Source of the DNA: Corynebacterium glyciniphilum AJ 3170
GTDB taxonomy: Bacteria > Actinomycetota > Actinomycetes > Mycobacteriales > Mycobacteriaceae
Length of the DNA stretch: 64,000 nt
NCBI RefSeq assembly: GCF_000626675.1
Contig: NZ_CP006842.1
Coordinates: 2,418,001-2,482,000 of the forward strand
Direction: 5' to 3'
A program made the translations under genes and the position numbers. Shown here in pieces: positions 25,701 to 33,215 of this stretch (within the stretch, counting starts at the first letter, position 1; every line of letters begins with the position of its first letter). The notes under the pieces were generated by a model. That model had not been told where the DNA came from, made no database searches, and saw only the letters and a program-made list of their open reading frames with translations.

Positions 25701-26133
25701 CCTGGCCGCACCGCTGGATGACCTCACCGACGACCGAAAACACGCGTTGGTGGCCCGACTAGTGGAGTCATGGAATGTCGGTGACCGGGTCAGCGCAGAC
25801 GATGTCGTGGAGGCCGGCGAACGGTGGATCACGTGGCTGCATGAGCAGTACCCCGGCGCGACCGTGGAATCCGAAGTGCCGTTTACCTGGACCAACGGAA
25901 AACACCAACGTGCCGAAGGGTGGCTCGATGAACTCGTGACCCTCCCCGACGGACGACGCGTGATCGTCGACCACAAGACTTTCCCCGGCGCCGATCCGAT
26001 CACGCACATCCGGGACAACTACATCGGCCAGATGGACACCTACCGGCAGGCCCTGACCGACATCGACGGAGCAGAACCTGCCGCGATCCTGATCCACCTT
26101 CCGCTGGCAGGAAAGGTGGTGGAGGTTCGTTGA
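22702..26133 (+). CDS. AddA-like UvrD/Rep helicase with C-terminal PD-(D/E)XK nuclease
   Basis: Protein of 1143 residues starting at TTG inside the end of the preceding gene, with GGGAG upstream. Superfamily 1 motifs are clear: Walker A ASAGSGKT (10-17), TTFTRKAAAEL, VVDEFQDTSPLQ (about 375), VGDPKQSIYGFRGAD, STIHQAKGLEWDTVVV and LLYVAMTRSRRR (about 822). The C-terminal nuclease has DCVHSYL, GWLDELVTLPDGRRVIVDHK (about 1073-1092) and IGQMDTYRQAL, the Asp, Asp-x-Lys and Gln/Tyr set. It should unwind and cut linear duplex DNA with its partner. The pair is related to AddAB/AdnAB. Whether it is the cell's main recombination nuclease or an accessory or defence version cannot be told here. Confidence 0.9.
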   Translation: MTSKYTVIKASAGSGKTYRLTEELTERLARVNADGTPEIRPSDIIATTFTRKAAAELSGRIRERLVDEGQLSQAAAMPTALIGTVNSITGRILQEFAVDAGRSPELAVLSETSQARAFSLAVDNDIAEAEDAHRELLVRMGYDLGPTDDPMYNPGRMNWGKTVRDVIELARANDISPDDFGALAETSLDGLFTALDDAAADGTAAGSTSDARGAVLAAVRDAVTQLRSDLSEGTIKGKSVGPVEELIGPAENFILTQTTIPGARERLTWKEWFAAAKGDVPRATRKATKPWGKAFADAVPASVFATDPALRSDLAELTRLVFTTAATCMGAYDDYKSSLGLIDFADQEQLTLHLLRDDSDIGRAVRETIAARFRILVVDEFQDTSPLQLALFTELGNLVDEVIWVGDPKQSIYGFRGADPSLMTSALEAITAEGGRTDILHHSWRTHATPLDLSNRLFSRVFPGEPDAANPGLLNTEVWLDVPEPLADKHAGDDPGDVQVWTPAQGAVWNAKAPWFTRIARGLQELEQAEGVPDKGRAVLTRSNRQADDLRVALRAWGIPTEGGGTPLLETREGATVRAACAWLRDPADTQALVELIAVLNEHPAHMDWFTTLTSATESPDLDARRAHLAAWSQDESLAGLAALRPALPQLTVMQTVVAVIDALDLRYRVASWKNPVDRTAAINGILNAVTDYESDAAGAGLPVTLSGFLTSLDPDSHERDNTVPTTSSARNPAAIVVSTIHQAKGLEWDTVVVAPPLYSDRFRAAGVWVDSPTQLSLSAPLAGRELRFWPETLLNSDVLKTALSETPVQEERREAEQLEEMRLLYVAMTRSRRRTVLAPHRTLGDLAAFKDTGFGLNEVSMVEDAAGDADADGDGTRTGVQVLWPSHGSDGDEQDSDFVDCEVRAISHDKYAFLDILMARGERPPHPSALIDDERQPAPRAAESTETDMLSATFTASAVEATPERAGAATITLLADLGDALVEGGGKDWNKVGDCVHSYLAAPLDDLTDDRKHALVARLVESWNVGDRVSADDVVEAGERWITWLHEQYPGATVESEVPFTWTNGKHQRAEGWLDELVTLPDGRRVIVDHKTFPGADPITHIRDNYIGQMDTYRQALTDIDGAEPAAILIHLPLAGKVVEVR

Positions 26134-26150
26134 CGACCCCGCCCCGCACA

Positions 26151-27311
26151 TCACAGTCGCGGGTCACGCGCCAGATGGCTGGAGATCACCATCCGCTGGA
26201 TCTGGTTGGTTCCCTCGAAAATCTGCATCACCTTCGCCTCCCGCATGTACCGCTCGACCGGGAAATCCCGGGTGTAGCCCGCGCCACCCAGCACCTGCAC
26301 CGCGTCGGTGGTGACCCGCATCGCGTTGTCGGTGGCGACGAGCTTGGCCACCGACGCCTCCTTGCTGAACGGTTCACCCCGGTCCCTGATGCGTGCGGCG
26401 GCCAGGTACGTTGCCCGTGACGAGCTGACCGCGGCCTCCATGTCGGCGAGCAGGAACGCCACCCCCTGGTGGTCGATGATCGGCCGGTCGAACGTCTCCC
26501 GTACCTTGGCATAACCGACGGCGGCATCCAGGGCCCCCTGGGCCAAACCCGTTGCACAGGCCGAGATTCCCAACCGGCCCGAGTCCAACGCTGCCAAGGC
26601 AATCGCGAGCCCCTCCCCCTCCGTGCCGATCAGCCGATCGGCGGGAATCCGGGCGTCCTCGAAGACCAGCGAGGCGGTCGGGGAACCCGTGAGCCCCATC
26701 TTCTGCTCAGGGGGATCCACGGTGAGCCCGGGTGTATCCGCCGGAACCAGGAAACAGCTGATCCCCCTGCGGTCCCCGGGCGCCCCTCCGGTGCGGAGCA
26801 TAACCGTGTAGAAATCAGCGTAGCCGGCGTTCGTCACCCAAGCCTTCGTCCCGTTGAGCACGTACTCATCCCCGTCCCGACGCGCGGTCGCCGCCGTCGC
26901 CGCGGGGTCGGACCCGGCCTGCGGTTCGGACAGGCTGTAGGCACCGACCTGTGTCCCGCTGAGCATCTCCGGGAGCCACCTCTGCTGCTGTTCCGGCGTG
27001 CCGTAGTTCGCCAGCGCGAAACAGCTCAGTGCGTGGACGGACACCCCCACCGCGACCGACGCCCACACCGTCCCGATCTCCTCGAGAATCTGCAGGTGGA
27101 GCTCCGACGGGAGCCCGAGCCCGCCGAGATTCCCCGGATACGCCATGCCGAGGACACCGACCTCGCCGAGGATCCGGTAGGCCTCGGCAGGGAAAATCCC
27201 GTCGCTCTCTGCACGGTCGACAAGGGGCGCGAGTTGTGTCGCGACAACGTCGCGTACCGCCTCGAGGATGTCATGGTGCTCCGGGTCGTCAAGAATCCGG
27301 CGAGCCGGCAT
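26151..27311 (-). CDS. acyl-CoA dehydrogenase
   Basis: FAD enzyme of 386 residues from the ATG at 27311 (MPARRILDD), with AAGGAG eight bases upstream; an in-frame start five codons earlier sits on that site. It introduces the alpha-beta double bond of an acyl-CoA and passes electrons to ETF. Signatures are AYSLSEPQAGSDPAA, GTKAWVTNAGYADFY, KMGLTGSPTASLVFEDARIP, VLGGAGYTRDFPVERYMREA and IFEGTNQIQ with the catalytic glutamate. The sequence fits the short- or branched-chain group. It is divergent from a glutaryl-CoA dehydrogenase-like gene. Confidence 0.92.
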   Translation of the reverse strand: MPARRILDDPEHHDILEAVRDVVATQLAPLVDRAESDGIFPAEAYRILGEVGVLGMAYPGNLGGLGLPSELHLQILEEIGTVWASVAVGVSVHALSCFALANYGTPEQQQRWLPEMLSGTQVGAYSLSEPQAGSDPAATAATARRDGDEYVLNGTKAWVTNAGYADFYTVMLRTGGAPGDRRGISCFLVPADTPGLTVDPPEQKMGLTGSPTASLVFEDARIPADRLIGTEGEGLAIALAALDSGRLGISACATGLAQGALDAAVGYAKVRETFDRPIIDHQGVAFLLADMEAAVSSSRATYLAAARIRDRGEPFSKEASVAKLVATDNAMRVTTDAVQVLGGAGYTRDFPVERYMREAKVMQIFEGTNQIQRMVISSHLARDPRL

Positions 27312-27330
27312 GGTCCACTCCTTCACCAGG

Positions 27331-27361
27331 TTGCTTTCGTTACACTAACCTCACAGTATCG
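27331..27361. promoter_or_regulatory. candidate shared promoter/operator between the two dehydrogenase genes
   Basis: In the 96-base divergent gap, a plus-strand -35 TTGCTT (27331-27336) and -10 CAGTAT (27354-27359) are 17 bases apart. An imperfect inverted repeat, CGTTACACT and ACAGTATCG (27338-27361), sits on the promoter. It could bind a TetR- or GntR-type fatty-acid regulator that controls both genes. No such regulator lies next to it. Confidence 0.3.
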
Positions 27362-27407
27362 TTTTCCACCGTGTCGGAGACGTCCCGTCTGGTATGACTG
27401 GAGCACC

Positions 27408-28592
27408 ATGAGCACCGCACCCACCGCCCCGTTCGACCTCATTGTCGTCGACTCGCTGCTCACCGACGACGAACGACTGCTGCGCGACACCGTCGCCGAC
27501 TTCGCCACCCGCGAACTCGCCCCGAACATCGCCGGCTGGTACGAGGACGGCACCCTGCCGGTCAGTGACCTCGCCCCGAAACTCGGTGACCTGGGCGTCC
27601 TCGGTATGCACCTGGAGGGTTACGGATGCGCCGGTGCCTCCGCCACCGAATACGGGCTGGCCTGCATGGAGATCGAGGCGGTGGACTCGGGACTGCGGTC
27701 TCTGGTGTCGGTACAGGGCTCCCTGGCGATGTTCGCCATCCACCACTGGGGCTCCGAGGAGCAGAAGGAACACTACCTTCCCGGCATGGCCGCAGGCAGC
27801 ACCGTCGGCTGTTTCGGGTTGACCGAGCCCGATGCCGGTTCCGACCCTGCCAACATGCGCACCCGCGCCACGCGGGACGGGGACGACTGGGTCCTCACCG
27901 GCACCAAGATGTGGATCACCAACGCCCCCGTCGCCGATGTGGCCGTCGTCTGGGCCCGGACCGAGGATGGGTACGCCGGCTTCATCGTCGACACCGACAC
28001 CGAGGGGTTCAGTGCCCCGGAGATCACGCGCAAACTGTCGCTACGCGCCTCGGTCACCGGTGAGATCGTGCTGGACGGCTGCCGTGTGCCCGATGCGCGG
28101 CGACTCCCCCACGTTCACTCACTCCGTGGCCCGTTGACGTGTCTCAACGAGGCCAGGTACGGCATCATCTTCGGCGCCCTCGGTGCCGCCCGCGATGCGC
28201 TGTCCACCGCCCTGGGCTACGTGTCTACCCGTCAGGTCTTCGACAGCCCGCTGAGTTCGTTCCAGCTGACCCAGGCCAAACTGGCGGACATGGCCGTGGA
28301 ACTCGACAAGTCCTACCTGCTCGCCCTGCAGCTCGGTCGGTTGAAGGACGCAGGTGAACTCGCACCCCACCAGATCAGCGTCGGCAAACTGAACTCCACC
28401 CGCGTCGCCCTGGAGATCACCCGCGAATGCCGCACCCTGCTGGGCGCGTCCGGCATCACCCTGGAGTACTCGCCCCTGCGCCACGCCAACAACCTCGAGT
28501 CGGTGCTGACCTACGAGGGCACCGCCGAGATGCACCAGCTGACCATCGGTCAGGCGCTCACCGGCGAGCAGGCGTTCAGGAACCGGAGCTGA
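27408..28592 (+). CDS. glutaryl-CoA dehydrogenase-like acyl-CoA dehydrogenase
   Basis: Protein of 394 residues. The sequence follows the glutaryl-CoA dehydrogenase pattern throughout: LEGYGCAGASATEYGLACME, VDSGLRSLVSVQGSL, GCFGLTEPDAGSDPANM, LSLRASVTGEIVLDG, LNEARYGIIFGALGAA, and the catalytic glutamate in TYEGTAEMHQL. Such enzymes oxidise and decarboxylate glutaryl-CoA to crotonyl-CoA in lysine, tryptophan or dicarboxylate breakdown. The ATG at 27408 follows a GGAG site. The C-terminal end overlaps the convergent transporter gene by 17 bases. No glutaryl-CoA-forming enzyme is in the window, so the true substrate remains inferred. Confidence 0.88.
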   Translation: MSTAPTAPFDLIVVDSLLTDDERLLRDTVADFATRELAPNIAGWYEDGTLPVSDLAPKLGDLGVLGMHLEGYGCAGASATEYGLACMEIEAVDSGLRSLVSVQGSLAMFAIHHWGSEEQKEHYLPGMAAGSTVGCFGLTEPDAGSDPANMRTRATRDGDDWVLTGTKMWITNAPVADVAVVWARTEDGYAGFIVDTDTEGFSAPEITRKLSLRASVTGEIVLDGCRVPDARRLPHVHSLRGPLTCLNEARYGIIFGALGAARDALSTALGYVSTRQVFDSPLSSFQLTQAKLADMAVELDKSYLLALQLGRLKDAGELAPHQISVGKLNSTRVALEITRECRTLLGASGITLEYSPLRHANNLESVLTYEGTAEMHQLTIGQALTGEQAFRNRS

Positions 28593-30105
28593 CCGGCGCC
28601 GTGGCGGTGGCCGTCGACTGCGCGGTCTTCGTCCGGGACCCATCCCCCAGCATCACCACGTAGTACAGCACACCTCCCAGAGCGGCCCCGATGATCCAGG
28701 CGAACCCGGACAAATCCTGCAATGCCGGCACCCACACTGTGAGCACGGCGAACACCGCCGCGATGCCCACCGCCGCCAGTCCCTTGAGGTTCCAGCCCTT
28801 GCGGTAATAGTAGGGGCCGTCCTGGTCCAGCGTGAACGTGTCCCGCAGGTTCACCTGCTTGCGGCGGATTAGGTAGTAGTCCACGACCAGTACGCCATAG
28901 AGCGGGGCCAGTACGGCACCCAGTGTGTCCACGAATGTCGGCAGACCGATGTCGTCGATCACCGCCACCCACAGTGCACCGATAATGAACCCCAGCGCGG
29001 CGGTGATGATCCCGCCCATCCGGAAGCTGATCTTCGAGGGCGCCATGTTCGCCATGTCATAGGCCGGCGGAATGAAGTTCGCCACCAGGTTGACCCCCAC
29101 CGTGGCGACCAGGAACGTGACCGCCGCGATGATCGACAACACCACCGAATCCGCCTGGCCCACGATGTCGGACGGGTTATCCATCGGAGTGCCCTGACCG
29201 TCCTGGAACACCACGTACGCACCGGCGGTGATGAACAACGCCAGGAACGTGAAGAACGCCAGCGACAACGGTAGACCGGTGAAGTTACCCAACTTCATCG
29301 ACTTCTCTGACTTCGAGAACCTGGAGAAGTCACCGAAGTTGATGATCACTGCAGAGAAGTACGCCACCATCGTGCCGATCACCCCCACGAAGGCCGACAC
29401 CGCGGCCCACCCGGTCACATCGTCGCTGTTGAAGATCGACCCGACCGCAGGCAGCATCTCGGAGCCCGCCCGCACCCAGATCACCACGAGCAGCACGACC
29501 ATCACCACGTACACCGCGGGGCCGGCGAAGTTCAGGAAGCGGGTGATCGCGTCGATACCCCTGCTGAACAGGGCAACCTGCAACACCGCGACAATCACGT
29601 AGGAGATCCACGACACCGCATTCATGCCCAGGAACTCGCCCGACTGCGGCGAATTGAAGGCGGCGTTGATCGCCAGGGCCACGGCAGTGGACGCGAAGTA
29701 GGTCTGTGCGCCGTACCAGAAGATCGCGACGATGCCGCGGACCAGTGCGGGGAACCGTGCCCCGAGCACACCCATCGACATTCGGGCCATCACCGCGTAG
29801 GGCACGCCAAGCTTCACACTCGGCGCGCCCGACAGGTTCACCAGCCAGTTGACGATGATTCCGGCGAGGATGATCGCGGCAAAGACATACCAGCCGCTGA
29901 TACCCGCTCCGATGAACAGGGATGCTGCCAGGGTGTATCCGGCGAGTGACTGGACGTCGTTGGTCCAGACGTTGAAGATCTCGAAGGCACCCCATTTGCG
30001 GTGTTTCTTCGCGATCGGGGCGAGATCCGCGTTGAACAGCGCAGGGTCTGCGGTGGTGACGTCGATGTCAGTGATCGAGGTGGCTGGGTCGTCAGTGTCG
30101 CGCAT
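28576..30105 (-). CDS. NCS1-family nucleobase/allantoin/hydantoin permease
   Basis: Membrane transporter of about 509 residues with some 12 hydrophobic segments. The N-terminal part KWGAFEIFNVWTNDVQSLAGYTLAAS and the GAPSVKLGVPYAVMARMSMG stretch are typical of nucleobase:cation symporter-1 proteins for hydantoin, allantoin, uracil or cytosine. The C-terminal hydrophilic loop LIRRKQVNLRDTF is also a family mark. I prefer the ATG at 30105 (MRDTDD); a GTG farther upstream with a 25-residue extension cannot be excluded. Neighbouring amidohydrolase and N-carbamoylase-type genes suggest a ureide or hydantoin cargo. Confidence 0.88.
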   Translation of the reverse strand: MRDTDDPATSITDIDVTTADPALFNADLAPIAKKHRKWGAFEIFNVWTNDVQSLAGYTLAASLFIGAGISGWYVFAAIILAGIIVNWLVNLSGAPSVKLGVPYAVMARMSMGVLGARFPALVRGIVAIFWYGAQTYFASTAVALAINAAFNSPQSGEFLGMNAVSWISYVIVAVLQVALFSRGIDAITRFLNFAGPAVYVVMVVLLVVIWVRAGSEMLPAVGSIFNSDDVTGWAAVSAFVGVIGTMVAYFSAVIINFGDFSRFSKSEKSMKLGNFTGLPLSLAFFTFLALFITAGAYVVFQDGQGTPMDNPSDIVGQADSVVLSIIAAVTFLVATVGVNLVANFIPPAYDMANMAPSKISFRMGGIITAALGFIIGALWVAVIDDIGLPTFVDTLGAVLAPLYGVLVVDYYLIRRKQVNLRDTFTLDQDGPYYYRKGWNLKGLAAVGIAAVFAVLTVWVPALQDLSGFAWIIGAALGGVLYYVVMLGDGSRTKTAQSTATATAPVSSGS

Positions 30106-30297
30106 AGGGTCCGCCGGATCTGTCGTCGTAGGGACTTTATCGAGAAACCACCCTAGACCACCGGTTATGACCCAGCACACATTTCTTGCTGGTTAACTCG
30201 CGGACCACATACCCGGACAGTCAACTACCTGCGCTCCACCCACGGGGCCGCCGGCTGCGGGGGTGTGCCCCAGGGGTGGCCGCGGTGCCGTATCAGG

Positions 30298-31713
30298 TCA
30301 GTGGCCGTGCGCCGAGGTCACGACGACATCATCCGTGACACGCCACCGTTCACCGATGAAGCCACCTGCTGCGGTGATCAACGAGATCACGGCGAGGATG
30401 ACGATGGCCGGAGTCGAGGAAGGTTCGTCCTGAAGCCCCATCAGTGCGGTGGCGATGAACGGCAGGAAGCCCGTGATCGCCCCGGCGAGGTTGTACCCCA
30501 ACGAGACGCCGGTGTAGCGCAGCCGTGCAGGGAACAGTTCGCTGAGCAGCGCCCCCGTGACAGAATAGGAGATGGTCAGCACGCCGATACCCAGGGAAAT
30601 CGCGACGGTGATCGCGGCGATGTTGCCGGTGTCGATCAGCAGGAACAACGGCCAGGCCGCCAGCGCGGTCACGATGCCGCCGAACGCGACGACCTTACCG
30701 GGGCCGAACTTCTCGGCAACCCGTCCGAAAATCAGGACCACGACGATCTGCACCAACGCGGCGACAAGCGTCGCATTGACCACCGGCTGGCGTTCCACAC
30801 CCAGTGTGCCGGTGGCGTAACTGACGACGAACGTGTTCATCACATAGAACCCGCCCACTCCGAGGAGAGCGACGCAGATAGCGACACACAACTGCTTCCA
30901 ACCTGAGCGGAACACCTCGAAGGCGGAGGTCTTCGGTTGGTCGTCATTCTCCATGAGCTGGGCGAACACCGGCGACTCCTCGACCTGCAGCCGGATCAGC
31001 AGGGCGATGCCCAGCAGCGGGAAAGCAGCCAGGAACGGCAGTCGCCAACCCCACGCGTCAACGGAGTCGGACGGCAGCAACAGCACCAGAGTGAACGCCG
31101 CCGACGACAGCAAGGTACCGACCGGTGAGCCGAGCTGCACCATCGCCGCATACCGTCCGCGCTTCTCTGGCGGGGCGTGCTCGATGGCGATCGTGGTCGC
31201 ACCGCCCCACTCACCGCCGACAGCGACACCCTGCAACAGCCGCAGCAGGGCAAGCAGGATCGGCGCGGCGAGTCCGATGTCGGCGAACGTCGGCAACACA
31301 CCGATCACACCGGTTGCAGTACCGATGGCGATGATGCTGATGATCAACGTGGGACGACGCCCCACCCGGTCACCGAGCAGGCCGAACAGGAATGCACCGA
31401 TGGGCCGGGCGACGAAGCCCACGCCGAAGGTCGCGAAGGACGCCATCGTGGCTGCGAGCGCGTTGAGATCCGTGAAGAACAGGTGATTGAACACCAGTGC
31501 TGCGGCGGTGCCGAACAGGAAGTAGTCGTACCACTCCAGTGCCGTACCGACGAAGGCCGCGCGGGCGATACGCGACACGTCTTTCGGGCTGACTTCTACG
31601 ACGTCGGCGGTTCCGTCGGGACCAGGGCCGCCGGCGGCGCTGACCGCACCGTCGGGCGTGTGTGCGGTTGTCGTGGTGGGCCCGGCTGAACCCGGGCTGT
31701 CGTCATGGGCCAC
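30298..31713 (-). CDS. MHS-family MFS transporter (metabolite:H+ symporter)
   Basis: Protein of 471 residues from a GTG at 31713 with GAGGAG eight bases upstream. A disordered N-terminus of about 45 residues precedes the first helix, AAFVGTALEWYDYFLFGTAA, the hallmark of the metabolite:proton symporter family (shikimate, proline/betaine, alpha-ketoglutarate type). Further marks are PIGAFLFGLLGDRVGRRPTL and VAVGGEWGGATTIAIEHAPP. It has 12 predicted helices. It lies between the NCS1 permease and the PucR-type regulator on the same strand, so it may import an organic acid or amide used by the same pathway. Confidence 0.9.
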   Translation of the reverse strand: MAHDDSPGSAGPTTTTAHTPDGAVSAAGGPGPDGTADVVEVSPKDVSRIARAAFVGTALEWYDYFLFGTAAALVFNHLFFTDLNALAATMASFATFGVGFVARPIGAFLFGLLGDRVGRRPTLIISIIAIGTATGVIGVLPTFADIGLAAPILLALLRLLQGVAVGGEWGGATTIAIEHAPPEKRGRYAAMVQLGSPVGTLLSSAAFTLVLLLPSDSVDAWGWRLPFLAAFPLLGIALLIRLQVEESPVFAQLMENDDQPKTSAFEVFRSGWKQLCVAICVALLGVGGFYVMNTFVVSYATGTLGVERQPVVNATLVAALVQIVVVLIFGRVAEKFGPGKVVAFGGIVTALAAWPLFLLIDTGNIAAITVAISLGIGVLTISYSVTGALLSELFPARLRYTGVSLGYNLAGAITGFLPFIATALMGLQDEPSSTPAIVILAVISLITAAGGFIGERWRVTDDVVVTSAHGH

Positions 31714-31867
31714 AGAACTTCTCCTCTTCTCGGGGGACGGGTGCGAGCGTAAACAGCACCTGGTGTCGCCAGTGAGGGCTGTCACATAACGTTGTCAAAG
31801 CGGTGGCCACCACCCGGCTACTATTGTGCAGATGCCCAACCAATGCGCTTCGTGACCGTCGAACTGC

Positions 31868-33064
31868 TCAGGAGGCGACGGGCAGGAGTAGGTGGACGAT
31901 GCCCGCGTCTGCCGGTCGGGTGACGTCCAGACCGGTGATCCTGGCGAAACTGTTCAGCCGGTTGACCACGGTGTTGCGGTGGCAGTACATCGCCGACGCC
32001 GTGGCCTTCACCGTCCCGGTGCCCAGAAATGTCCGTACCGTCGACACGAGTTGATCGGACTCGTCCTGCACCAGTGCCCCGATCGCGTCGCTCTCGTCCC
32101 GGAGAAAACCGGGGACCATGCGGCCACGGATGTGCCGCAGCACGGCGCCGGGAAGTAGGTCAGCGTACGGGTGCAGTCGCGAGACTTCGGGGTGGGAGCG
32201 CAACATCTCCACCGCTCCCCGGGCCGTCACCCGAACCGCCGCCAGTCCCTGAACATCGCTGAACAGCACGCCGGCACAGTCGCCGATCATGGCGTCCAGC
32301 GGACGTGCTTTATCCGGAGGACGCAGGACGGCTAACGTCGGACCGATCTCATGTGCGAACAGCGTCCCGTCGGCGAGGTCGTCCCCGATTGCCGGCCGCA
32401 CGGCACTGACGTGCTCGGGTGAGATCACGGCCAGTTCATAGGACGCGTCGACGTGCACACCCAGGCCGGTGGCGACGTCTCCGAGCACGTCGGCGCTGAC
32501 GGGGCCTTCGGCGAACAACCGCGCCAGGTGACGTTGGTTGGCGATACTGACGTTCTGGGCGATCCTGGCCGACTCACGGATGAACTCCTCCCGCACCGAG
32601 AACGAGTACCGGTCGACCACGACGTGCACACGTTCAACGTGGTCGATGAGCACACCCATACGTTCTTCACCGGCATGCAGGCGAAGCCGCCGCCAGAGCA
32701 CCGGAAAGTCCAACTGCACGGCGTCCACCAGGTCCTGCATCGCCACTCCCTGCCGGGCACGGAGACGTCCGAGTCGACGGGCGATCAGGTGACGGTCGGG
32801 GGCGCCCAGGGGTGACCGCAGACGGTCGATGAGGAAGACGAAAGTCTCCGCCGCCGAATCCGCAAGGTCCTTTCTGCTCACCAGATCCCCGGAATAGAGC
32901 CCGGAGGACAGCAGTTCCGACAGGAACTCCTCGACGAGAAGGGGCACCTCTTTTTCCAGTTCGTCTACCAGGGCGAGCCACTCATGGTCCTCTCCAGTGT
33001 CCTCTCCAGTGTCCTCTCCGGTGCCTGCTGGAGTATTGGAGTAGCCGGATGGTTCGGAGTGCAT
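31868..33064 (-). CDS. PucR-family (CdaR-type) transcriptional regulator
   Basis: Protein of 398 residues from the ATG at 33064 (MHSEPSG); a GTG two codons earlier is possible. The C-terminal helix-turn-helix domain of the PucR family is clear: FLGTGTVKATASAMYCHRNTVVNRLNSFARITGLD. The central part resembles the GGDEF-like regulatory segment of this family. The N-terminus has a tandem GEDTGEDTGED stretch from repeated DNA. PucR proteins activate purine or ureide catabolic genes. It is divergent from the amidohydrolase and next to two transporters, which it probably controls through the 151-base intergenic region. Confidence 0.88.
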   Translation of the reverse strand: MHSEPSGYSNTPAGTGEDTGEDTGEDHEWLALVDELEKEVPLLVEEFLSELLSSGLYSGDLVSRKDLADSAAETFVFLIDRLRSPLGAPDRHLIARRLGRLRARQGVAMQDLVDAVQLDFPVLWRRLRLHAGEERMGVLIDHVERVHVVVDRYSFSVREEFIRESARIAQNVSIANQRHLARLFAEGPVSADVLGDVATGLGVHVDASYELAVISPEHVSAVRPAIGDDLADGTLFAHEIGPTLAVLRPPDKARPLDAMIGDCAGVLFSDVQGLAAVRVTARGAVEMLRSHPEVSRLHPYADLLPGAVLRHIRGRMVPGFLRDESDAIGALVQDESDQLVSTVRTFLGTGTVKATASAMYCHRNTVVNRLNSFARITGLDVTRPADAGIVHLLLPVAS

Positions 33065-33215
33065 GTGCACAACCCTACGCCGCGTGACACCGACAGAATC
33101 ACAGGGACCGTACCGGGATGCCCCCCACCGCGGGAGCGCGGACTTACGGTGCTGTGGACCACATCAACCGCCCGGCGGGTCCTCCCGCCTGAGACACCGC
33201 GAGGTGACTTCCCTT

